This document shows, one piece after another, positions 53,398 through 60,319 of a stretch of 64,000 bases of DNA; the stretch's first letter is position 1, and the number at the start of each line of letters is the position of its first letter. Location: IMG/VR virus record IMGVR_UViG_3300042336_000327, positions 62,001-126,000 of that record; one strand, written 5' to 3'. This stretch comes from a virus. A program made the position numbers and the translations under genes. The notes beneath the pieces were generated by a model, which saw only the letters and a program-made list of their open reading frames with translations, was not told the origin of the DNA and made no database searches.

Positions 53398-54109
53398 TGC
53401 ATTAGAAAAGTATAAAGAGTATATGGATAATGCTCACGCAAAATATACTACTGATGAAGAATTTAAAAAGTATTACGGAAGAGTTCCTAAGTTCCGTTAC
53501 GATACAATGAAGTATTGCTGGGACCAAGTTGTAGAGAATGGTTTTACTACAATTGTTGAACTTGGAACAACTCGCAGTTTTGTTGATGGTAAGTTTCCTG
53601 GATGCAATAGTGATGATATTAAGTTTTGGCAACCAGAAAATCCTGATGTGTGGGACTGGGCAGCGGGTTGCTTCACCCGTGTTGTTGGTGAATTAATTCA
53701 GGGAACAGATATTGATTTCATCACTGTTGATTTGGAACCACGTCATATTCGTAGAAGTAAAGTTGTAACTGAAGGTCTTGATAACATTGAGCATGTTGTT
53801 ATGTCCTCTGAGGAGTTTCTAGAACTCGGTGAAGGTAAGATTGATTTTCTGTACATGGACACTGGGGATATGACTCCCATTGAACCAACTGCAGAACTTC
53901 ATTTGAGAGAATCTAAGATTATCGTTGAAAGGGATTTAATCAGCGACAAAGGAATTATTCTGATTGATGATGTTAGGAATACAACTCCTAAGATTATTGC
54001 TGAAGATGAATCTGATTATGGTAAGGCAAAATATTCAATTCCTTATCTGATTGATAATGGATTTGAATTGGTAATGGACGAATATCAGGTAGTTCTCCAG
54101 AAGAAATGA
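53390..54109 (+). CDS. Class I SAM-dependent methyltransferase-like protein
   Basis: 239 residues. TTIVELGTTRSFVDGKFPG is a motif I-like loop, IDFITVDLEPRHIRRSK motif II, KIDFLYMDTGDMTPIE and GIILIDDVRNTTPK later strands, as in methyltransferase 24-type enzymes. Substrate unknown; sugar O-methylation would suit the operon. Overlaps the previous gene by eight bases. Confidence 0.72.
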   Translation: MSNALEKYKEYMDNAHAKYTTDEEFKKYYGRVPKFRYDTMKYCWDQVVENGFTTIVELGTTRSFVDGKFPGCNSDDIKFWQPENPDVWDWAAGCFTRVVGELIQGTDIDFITVDLEPRHIRRSKVVTEGLDNIEHVVMSSEEFLELGEGKIDFLYMDTGDMTPIEPTAELHLRESKIIVERDLISDKGIILIDDVRNTTPKIIAEDESDYGKAKYSIPYLIDNGFELVMDEYQVVLQKK

Positions 54110-54825
54110 AACTAAGTATTTTTTCTCCAGTTGTTAATTTTCCTCAGTTCTTGGAATTGCAATGCATTCAGTTCCAAGAAAATCTGACGTGTGATTATCG
54201 TCTTTTTGCAATAGATGATTCAAAGGATCCAGATATTAGCAATGAGTTCATGAGAATTTGTGAGATGTATGATGCAACATACATCAAGAATATGAATTCA
54301 GATGTTGCTGGACCTTCGGCATCTCACGCAAATGCAATTCAATATGCACTTGATAATATCATCTATAGGTCTTGTATGGATGATGTTGTTTTCCTTGTGG
54401 ATAGTGATTGCTTTTTGATGGAAAAGTTTGATATGGTCAATTATATGGAAGATAAAGTTATATCTTCATATATGCAAAGTCGAGAAGATGTTAATTATCT
54501 TTGGCCAGGATTTACTCTTTTAAATATGCCTAAATTAAAAGAGATGTCTGGGAGACCAAGATTTTTTCCAGGATCGTTTGGTGGGCAACTGTGTGATACT
54601 GGTGGAGAATCTTATAACTTTTTAAACGAAAATAATATTACCCCAGAATCTATAGACTGTGTATTTGAGGGTGATTATCGTGGTCAAACTCTTATTAATA
54701 TGGAAACTTTTATGAATGGGAAGTTTCTTCACTTTAGAGGTGGAACTTTATGGGATGGTAAGGTAAATGTATTCAATCAAAAGGTCGAAATTTTAAACAA
54801 CATATTGAACCATGGACAAGAATAA
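54106..54825 (+). CDS. Putative GT-A glycosyltransferase (239 aa)
   Basis: MKLSIFSPVVNFPQFLELQC, then DDVVFLVDSDCFLMEKFDMV with a DSD metal-binding motif, and FFPGSFGGQLCDTGG further on. The layout fits a GT2-like or related GT-A enzyme. Acceptor unknown. Confidence 0.68.
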   Translation: MKLSIFSPVVNFPQFLELQCIQFQENLTCDYRLFAIDDSKDPDISNEFMRICEMYDATYIKNMNSDVAGPSASHANAIQYALDNIIYRSCMDDVVFLVDSDCFLMEKFDMVNYMEDKVISSYMQSREDVNYLWPGFTLLNMPKLKEMSGRPRFFPGSFGGQLCDTGGESYNFLNENNITPESIDCVFEGDYRGQTLINMETFMNGKFLHFRGGTLWDGKVNVFNQKVEILNNILNHGQE

Positions 54826-55603
54826 AGCAGCGTATAAACTTAAAGGTCTTCCTCCCATCTATTATATCAATCTTGATGGGCAACCAGAAAGGGCACAATA
54901 TATGGAAGGTCAGTTTAAGTACTGGGAAATTGAAAACTTTGAGAGAATCTCTGCTTATGATGGTAGAGAAGATGATCTAGGTTCAATTCTAAAAGGTCGA
55001 TATCCTGACATGATGAATTCGGGAGAGGTTGGATGTGTAACTTCTCACCTGAAAGTTCTTAAGCATTTTGTTGAGACCTCTGATGCTCCATGTGCTTTAA
55101 TCATGGAGGATGATTGTGATATTTCCACAGTTTCATATTGGCCATTTACTTGGAAAGATTTCTTTTCCAAAATTCCGTATGCTTATGATGTGGTTCAACT
55201 TGCGATTATTAATCCAGCACAAATTAATATTCCAATTCATCGTCGTTTTGTAAATGATTTTTCTACGGCATGTTATTTGATTACTCGTCGTCACGCACAA
55301 AAGTTAATTGAACTGCATGTTAGAGGTGACAAATATAAACTGGATAATGGAGTTAAGCCAAGGGCAGTTGCAGATGACTTGATTTATAACTCTGGCAATA
55401 CTTATGCAATCCCTTTATTTCTTTATAAGATTGAACTTGGATCAACAATCCATACAGAACATGTAGATGTATTTCATAAATCAAGTTATGATGGTCTGTG
55501 GGATTTTTGGAAAAACGAATCCAATAAGATTGATGATTGGAATCAATTTTTCGAATTGAATCCTTACTATGGAACTCTTCCACCTGGTTGGGAAGGCAAA
55601 TAG
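54812..55603 (+). CDS. Glycosyltransferase family 25-like protein (second of two)
   Basis: 263 residues, last gene of the sugar operon. IYYINLDGQPERAQYMEGQF, SGEVGCVTSHLKVLKHFVET and CALIMEDDCDISTVSY carry the GT25 motifs including EDD; STACYLITRRHAQKLIELHV follows. Family relatives include collagen hydroxylysine galactosyltransferases; the phage's own collagen-like fibre gene starts 1.9 kb downstream. A composite terminator-promoter ends the operon 38 bp later. Confidence 0.87.
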   Translation: MDKNKAAYKLKGLPPIYYINLDGQPERAQYMEGQFKYWEIENFERISAYDGREDDLGSILKGRYPDMMNSGEVGCVTSHLKVLKHFVETSDAPCALIMEDDCDISTVSYWPFTWKDFFSKIPYAYDVVQLAIINPAQINIPIHRRFVNDFSTACYLITRRHAQKLIELHVRGDKYKLDNGVKPRAVADDLIYNSGNTYAIPLFLYKIELGSTIHTEHVDVFHKSSYDGLWDFWKNESNKIDDWNQFFELNPYYGTLPPGWEGK

Positions 55604-55640
55604 TAAGCATTTATACTTAATAAATCGGGAAACCGTAACA

Positions 55641-55677
55641 AAGGGGGCTTGACGCCCCTTTATTTTTGCTATATAAT
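55641..55677 (+). promoter_or_regulatory. Composite terminator hairpin and sigma70-like promoter before hli
   Basis: AAGGGGGC (55641-55648) pairs with GCCCCTTT (55654-55661), one G-U, around TTGAC; T's follow. The same bases hold TTGACG (55649-55654), and TATAAT (55672-55677) lies 17 bp later. It closes the glycan operon and opens the Hli-ferredoxin unit. Confidence 0.82.
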
Positions 55678-55705
55678 TGTGTAACAATTCTTAACGAATG
55701 TAACG

Positions 55706-55900
55706 ATGACTGTAACAACGAATGAGTATGGGCAGCAAAATATGTTTGCTAAAGAGCCCGTAATGTACTATGAAAATTATGGGATGGATACGCCCAATCA
55801 AGTAAAGGAGAAAACTAATGGGCGTTGGGCAATGGTCGGCATTATTGCTGGGTTTATTTCTTATGCTCTCACTGACAAGTTCTTCTTCGGAATCTTCTGA
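55706..55900 (+). CDS. hli: High-light-inducible protein
   Basis: A 64-residue Hli protein with the single chlorophyll-binding helix TNGRWAMVGIIAGFISYALT (the ExxNGRxAM-type motif). It binds chlorophyll and carotenoid in thylakoids and protects photosystems under excess light. Phage copies keep photosynthesis running during infection. First gene behind a strong composite promoter, so probably early. Confidence 0.95.
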   Translation: MTVTTNEYGQQNMFAKEPVMYYENYGMDTPNQVKEKTNGRWAMVGIIAGFISYALTDKFFFGIF

Positions 55901-55913
55901 CAATTGATTGACA

Positions 55914-56000
55914 ATGACTTCAATTATCTTTACAATTACTAGTGTTGCCTTTCTCGTATTACTGGCACACTCCGTAAATCAACTATCAGAAACTTATTAA
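55914..56000 (+). CDS. Single-helix membrane peptide (28 aa)
   Basis: ATG 55914 to TAA 55998-56000, three bases before the ferredoxin start. MTSIIFTITSVAFLVLLAHS, then VNQLSETY: one membrane helix and a short polar tail, the size of tiny photosystem or cytochrome b6f subunits. I cannot match it to one. Confidence 0.5.
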   Translation: MTSIIFTITSVAFLVLLAHSVNQLSETY

Positions 56001-56003
56001 ACT

Positions 56004-56294
56004 ATGGCTTATAATGTTACTCTCCGCTCTCCCGATGGCACTGAGACCACCATCCAGTGTGAAGGTGATCAGTACATTCTTGAAGCAGCAGAAGACGCAG
56101 GTGTCGATCTTCCTTCCTCCTGTAAGGCAGGTGCTTGCTCTGCCTGTGCTGGAAAACTGATTAGTGGCACCGTCGATAATGAAGAACAGTCTTTCCTGGA
56201 TGATGACCAAATTGCTGACGGTTGGGTACTCACATGTGTTGCCTATCCTACTAGCGATTGTGTGATTCTCACTGAGCAAGAGGAAAACCTGTGA
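56004..56294 (+). CDS. petF: 2Fe-2S plant-type ferredoxin
   Basis: A 96-residue ferredoxin with the cluster loop [17 protein letters not shown] (C-x4-C-x2-C) and the distal Cys in [15 protein letters not shown]. It carries electrons from photosystem I to acceptors such as FNR, ribonucleotide and bilin reductases. Codon use is GC-rich and host-like. Its stop overlaps the GTG start of the next gene. Confidence 0.96.
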   Translation: MAYNVTLRSPDGTETTIQCEGDQYILEAAEDAGVDLPSSCKAGACSACAGKLISGTVDNEEQSFLDDDQIADGWVLTCVAYPTSDCVILTEQEENL

Positions 56295-56566
56295 CCGCTG
56301 GAATGCTTGGGCAGTTTGCACTTGCCCTTCAAGAACTTGGGTGGGATATGAATGATGAACTCTCTGTTGAGATTGGTGGAGTAGCAGTAACTGGAACTGC
56401 GACTCACCCAGACGCAAATGCAAAGTGGGCGAAGCCATTTGGAACCGTAACCTATCAGAACGACGCTTTTATTGTTATCAAGAATAAAACCAGAAGTCCT
56501 ATGGTCTTCTCCCAACCCAATCCAGAACTTAAACAACAACACCCCTATCAAGGAGAAAAAAAATGA
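56291..56566 (+). CDS. Conserved-type protein of unknown function (91 aa)
   Basis: A GTG start overlapping the ferredoxin stop (GTGA). [20 protein letters not shown], then [19 protein letters not shown]; a soluble beta-rich protein. Its place between ferredoxin and Hli is consistent with a photosynthesis- or redox-linked function. The stop overlaps the next ATG by four bases. Confidence 0.72.
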   Translation: MTAGMLGQFALALQELGWDMNDELSVEIGGVAVTGTATHPDANAKWAKPFGTVTYQNDAFIVIKNKTRSPMVFSQPNPELKQQHPYQGEKK

Positions 56567-56682
56567 AATTCGGTTTTACCCCTGAGGCAGAAATCCTCAA
56601 TTCTCGTCTGGCAATGCTTGGTTTCGTTGCAGCTGTTGCCTCTTATGCTTTCACTGGTCAAGTAATTCCTGGTGTTTGGTGA
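56563..56682 (+). CDS. hli: Short high-light-inducible protein (39 aa)
   Basis: ATG 56563 after a strong AAGGAG site. [20 protein letters not shown] followed by FVAAVASYAFTGQVIPGVW is the minimal Hli with the ExxNSRLAM chlorophyll-binding motif. Second Hli in this unit and very different from the first; it resembles the short phage/host Hli group. Confidence 0.93.
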   Translation: MKFGFTPEAEILNSRLAMLGFVAAVASYAFTGQVIPGVW

Positions 56683-56693
56683 TGGAGGTTAAA

Positions 56694-57221
56694 ATGCGTA
56701 GCGAAGGATATCAAGTTCCTCAAGTTCAATTCACCTTTCGTGAGTCTGGTGAGTTTGTAAATCGTACAACTTCGGAACTTTTTGATGGTAAGCGTGTGGT
56801 TATTTTCAGTCTGCCTGGTGCATTCACTCCTACTTGCTCTGCTTATCAGCTGCCTGGATTTGAAGAGAAGTACGAAGATTTTATTGGACTTGGCATTGAT
56901 GACATTTATTGCATCTCTGTTAATGATGGGTTTGTAATGAATGCCTGGGCTAAGGACCAGAATATTGCTAATGTCAAACTCATCCCAGACGGCAATGCTT
57001 ACTTCACACGTTCTATGGGAATGCTTGTCAGCAAGTCTAACCTTGGTTTCGGTGATCGCTCTTGGCGTTATGCTGCGGTCGTGGATAACGGAGTCATCGA
57101 GAAACTATTCGTGGAAGTGGGGCAACGGGACAACGCCGACACCGACCCTTATGAGCAGACTACTCCAGAAAATGTTCTAGAGTATGTGTCAGCAAATGTG
57201 AAGGTTGGCACTACTGTTTGA
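56694..57221 (+). CDS. Peroxiredoxin (Prx5/type II)
   Basis: I chose ATG 56694 because GGAGG (56684-56688) is well placed; an in-frame ATG at 56682 overlaps the Hli stop. 175 residues. VVIFSLPGAFTPTCSAYQLP contains the PxxxTxxC peroxidatic motif of Prx5. The enzyme reduces H2O2 and alkyl hydroperoxides with thiol donors, protecting the infected cell from photosynthetic oxidants. Host-like codon use. Not a standard cyanophage core gene. Confidence 0.9.
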   Translation: MRSEGYQVPQVQFTFRESGEFVNRTTSELFDGKRVVIFSLPGAFTPTCSAYQLPGFEEKYEDFIGLGIDDIYCISVNDGFVMNAWAKDQNIANVKLIPDGNAYFTRSMGMLVSKSNLGFGDRSWRYAAVVDNGVIEKLFVEVGQRDNADTDPYEQTTPENVLEYVSANVKVGTTV

Positions 57222-57241
57222 TATAAGACTTCATAATATTT

Positions 57242-57274
57242 AACTCTGTTGCTAAATAAGCAGCAGAGTTTTTT
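57242..57274 (+). promoter_or_regulatory. Composite terminator hairpin with late motif in its loop
   Basis: AACTCTGTTGCT (57242-57253) pairs with AGCAGCAGAGTT (57259-57270), one G-U, around AAATA; six T's follow. CTAAATA (57252-57258) occupies the loop, seven bases before ATG 57281 can be reached by a leader of ~20 nt. It may end the redox unit and start a late transcript. Confidence 0.75.
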
Positions 57275-57280
57275 AGTATT

Positions 57281-57445
57281 ATGCCACGCGGACACCTGAC
57301 CAAAGATATTATCAAGTGTGAGGTTATTAAATTAAAGGCAGACTTGGATAAAGAGTGGATGAATAAGTCTGGATATGATCCTAAGTGGTTAGCCCATCAT
57401 TATCTCAACAAAGTTCTTGATAAAATAGAGGAATACAGGGTATAA
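57281..57445 (+). CDS. Small conserved-type protein (54 aa)
   Basis: MPRGHLTKDIIKCEVIKLKA, then YDPKWLAHHYLNKVLDKIEE; charged, helical. A pattern common in cyanomyoviruses, function unknown. Its stop overlaps the next late motif. Confidence 0.72.
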   Translation: MPRGHLTKDIIKCEVIKLKADLDKEWMNKSGYDPKWLAHHYLNKVLDKIEEYRV

Positions 57446-57451
57446 TAAATA
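57444..57451 (+). promoter_or_regulatory. Late-promoter-like motif AATAAATA
   Basis: AATAAATA lies 29 bp before ATG 57481, the start of the fibre gene cluster. Confidence 0.6.
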
Positions 57452-57480
57452 CTATTATTAAAAAGAAAACCTTTATATTA

Positions 57481-60318
57481 ATGGGTATTTTTAAGAAGAG
57501 TATAAGACATTCCAAGGGTTCCAACTTGGATGAAAAACTTAAGATGTTGGAATCTGAATTAAAAAAGACCGATGTTGCCGTTAATGACAGTGACAAGAAT
57601 TTTTTGTATGAGCAAAAAAATAAGGAGAATGAAGTTGTAAAATATAGTTGGAGAGAGGATGCTGTTCCTGCAAAAAATGATATTCTAACGGAAGAAATTT
57701 CTGTTGTAAGAGAATCAAAGGTAAATAATAATTCAATTAAGAAGGTAAAGGGGCATATTAATTCTGTAGAAGAAGAACTTTCTTTATTGAGAAAGCAAAT
57801 TTTTGATGAGATATCTGAAAATTTTCTTTTTAATATTCCAAGTATTGAAAAGAAAGTAGATAAGGTCTTAAGAATTTATAATGACCTTCAAGAGGGTTTG
57901 TTAAATCAACCACCAGAAACAGTTACTACAGATCCACTGACACCATTAGATCAAAATTTTGTAACGATTGAAGACCTGAATAAGCACTATAATTTATTCA
58001 TCAATCGTATTCAGGAGCAAATTGCTACAGTTGGTGGCGGTGGTGAAACTAAACTAAAGTATCTTGATGACGTTGTTGGTATTGCAACAAATGCTTCTGC
58101 TTATGATGGTAAGTATTTAAAGTATGATCATACTTTAGGAAAATTTGTATTTGAGACAGTAGTAGGTGGCGGTGGTCCAGGGACTCAAGGTATTCAAGGT
58201 ATCCAAGGTGTAGATGGCGCAAATGGAACAAATGGAACTCAAGGTGTTCAGGGTATCCAAGGTGTAGGTGGAACAAATGGATCTCAAGGTGTTCAGGGTA
58301 TCCAAGGTAGTGCATCAACAGTTCAAGGAATTCAAGGAACTCAAGGTGTTCAGGGTATTCAGGGAACTACTGGTAATTTTGGTGGCGTAACATTTGACTT
58401 TACTTTTGACTCTAATACTTCAGATACAGACCCTGGATCTGGTAGATTAAAGTTAAACAATGCTTCTGTCGGTATAGCAACCGAACTTTATATTGATGAC
58501 CAGGATGATAATGCTACTGATATTCAGGATTATCTAAGAACGATTGATGATTCTACTTCATCAATAAAGGGTCATTTTAGAATAACAAATAAATCAAACG
58601 CTTCTGATTTTGCTTTATTTGTTATTACTGGGTCAAGTGTAGAAGGAACAGGATATTTTAAAATTCCTTGTGGTATAAGCACCGCAAGTGCTTCTTCATT
58701 TTCTAACGATGAAGATGTAATTATTACTTTTGCTAGAACTGGTGATAAGGGGGATAGCGGTACTCAAGGAACTCAAGGTATTCAAGGTGTTACTGGGTCT
58801 GGAGCTCAAGGTACAGCAGGAACTCAAGGTTCTGGAGGAACTCAAGGTACTCAGGGGTCACAAGGACGCCAGGGTATTCAGGGTGTTCAGGGATACGGTG
58901 GAACTCAAGGAACACAAGGTCGTCAAGGTGTTCAGGGTATTCAGGGCACTATAGGGGCAGGAACTCAAGGAACTCAGGGTGTTCAGGGTGAGGGTGGAAC
59001 TCAAGGTTCTGGGGGAATCCAAGGTGCCAATGGTGCAACTGGTTCTCAAGGTGTTCAGGGTAACCAGGGTCTTCAAGGTGGTCAAGGTGTCCAGGGAAAT
59101 GATGGATCTGCAACTTTCCAGGGATATCAAGGTATTCAAGGTGTCGCTGGGTCTAATGGAACTCAGGGAAATCAGGGAATATCAGGTGAAGCAGCTGCCC
59201 AAGGATATCAAGGTATTCAAGGTGTTGTTGGTGGGCAAGGTGTTCAAGGGACTCAAGGTGTTCAGGGTTCTGATGCGACGGTTCAAGGTATTCAAGGTAC
59301 TCAGGGTTCTAATGGAACTCAGGGTACAACTGGAACTGGAAGTCAAGGGATTCAAGGTTCTCAGGGAACTGGTGGGGCAACTGGAGGACCTGGTGCTCAG
59401 GGTATTCAGGGAAATGATGGTGCCTTTGCTTCTCAAGGTATTCAGGGAACCCAAGGTGTTCAGGGTGTCCAAGGAACACAAGCTTCACAGGGAACTCAAG
59501 GTATCCAAGGTATTCAAGGAATCCAAGGTATTACTGGAGCAGGAACTCAAGGTATTCAGGGTGTTCAAGGAACTCAGGGAATCCAGGGTATTTCTGGAAC
59601 AGGAACTCAAGGAACTCAGGGTATTCAGGGCATCGCTGGTGCAGGGACACAAGGTTCTCAAGGTATTCAAGGTATTCAAGGTATTCAAGGAACTCAGGGA
59701 ACTCAAGGTATCCAAGGTATTACTGGAGCAGGAACTCAAGGAACTCAAGGTGTTCAGGGAACTACTGGAACAGCAACACAAGGAATTCAAGGTATTACTG
59801 GATCCCAGGGAACACAGGGTATAGCAGGTTCTGCCGCCGCCCAAGGAATTCAGGGTGTTCAAGGACCTGCAGGAGCTGGTGGTGGGGGTGGAGAATCTTA
59901 CTGGGTAGCAACTGGCGTTGGCATTCATACACTTTCCAATGTTGGCATTGCTACAACAAATCCAGTATCAAAACTACAAGTTGAGAGATACGGAGTATCA
60001 ACAGGATTTGGAACCTTCAATTCTACTGTTGGAGTTGCAACTGATATTGATAGCTTTACAATCGCAACAACTGACTTTAAGACAGCAGAATATACACTCC
60101 ATGTTGGATATGGAACTTATATTCAATCTCAGAAAGTTCTTGTCATGCAAAACGGAACCACCGCATATTCACAAGAATATGCAATCATGTATGACCCATC
60201 GATTGTTGTTTCTGTTGGAGCTACAGTCTCTGCTGGAGTGTGTAAATTACAAGCAACTCCAGAGGCAGGTGTTACAGGATTAACAACCTATAGATTTGTA
60301 AGAACTACACTACTCTAA
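57481..60318 (+). CDS. Collagen-like tail-fibre protein
   Basis: A 945-residue protein. Residues 1-225 are a non-collagen, partly coiled region (MGIFKKSIRHSKG, later NKHYNLFINRIQEQIATVG), probably the virion attachment end. Two Gly-X-Y domains follow (about 226-300 and 420-800), dominated by GIQ, GTQ and GVQ triplets, interrupted by a ~115-residue beta insert with DDQDDNATDI. The last ~140 residues (GIATTNPVSKLQVERYGVS) form a globular tip. Collagen-like repeats form trimers in phage fibres. Pro and Lys are scarce, Thr and Asn are frequent. Confidence 0.85.
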   Translation: MGIFKKSIRHSKGSNLDEKLKMLESELKKTDVAVNDSDKNFLYEQKNKENEVVKYSWREDAVPAKNDILTEEISVVRESKVNNNSIKKVKGHINSVEEELSLLRKQIFDEISENFLFNIPSIEKKVDKVLRIYNDLQEGLLNQPPETVTTDPLTPLDQNFVTIEDLNKHYNLFINRIQEQIATVGGGGETKLKYLDDVVGIATNASAYDGKYLKYDHTLGKFVFETVVGGGGPGTQGIQGIQGVDGANGTNGTQGVQGIQGVGGTNGSQGVQGIQGSASTVQGIQGTQGVQGIQGTTGNFGGVTFDFTFDSNTSDTDPGSGRLKLNNASVGIATELYIDDQDDNATDIQDYLRTIDDSTSSIKGHFRITNKSNASDFALFVITGSSVEGTGYFKIPCGISTASASSFSNDEDVIITFARTGDKGDSGTQGTQGIQGVTGSGAQGTAGTQGSGGTQGTQGSQGRQGIQGVQGYGGTQGTQGRQGVQGIQGTIGAGTQGTQGVQGEGGTQGSGGIQGANGATGSQGVQGNQGLQGGQGVQGNDGSATFQGYQGIQGVAGSNGTQGNQGISGEAAAQGYQGIQGVVGGQGVQGTQGVQGSDATVQGIQGTQGSNGTQGTTGTGSQGIQGSQGTGGATGGPGAQGIQGNDGAFASQGIQGTQGVQGVQGTQASQGTQGIQGIQGIQGITGAGTQGIQGVQGTQGIQGISGTGTQGTQGIQGIAGAGTQGSQGIQGIQGIQGTQGTQGIQGITGAGTQGTQGVQGTTGTATQGIQGITGSQGTQGIAGSAAAQGIQGVQGPAGAGGGGGESYWVATGVGIHTLSNVGIATTNPVSKLQVERYGVSTGFGTFNSTVGVATDIDSFTIATTDFKTAEYTLHVGYGTYIQSQKVLVMQNGTTAYSQEYAIMYDPSIVVSVGATVSAGVCKLQATPEAGVTGLTTYRFVRTTLL
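58166..59890 (+). repeat. Gly-X-Gln-coding repeat region within the fibre gene
   Basis: Hundreds of 9-bp units of the type GGTATTCAA, GGTGTTCAG and GGAACTCAA run from 58166 to 58375 and from 58745 to 59890. They vary at third positions but are close enough for recombination between units, which would change fibre length. This is protein-coding repetition, not a CRISPR or satellite. Confidence 0.85.
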
Positions 60319-60319
60319 T

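Noticed and set aside
58166-59890. Regular short repeats that might suggest a CRISPR array
   Set aside because: The repeats are 9-bp codon triplets without spacers, all in frame within one long protein.
58049-59928. Several reverse-strand and other-frame ORFs opposite the collagen-like gene (rich in Asn-Thr-Leu or Val-Phe-Lys repeats)
   Set aside because: They are mechanical shadows of the repeated Gly-X-Gln codons, have no start signals of their own and mirror the repeat exactly.
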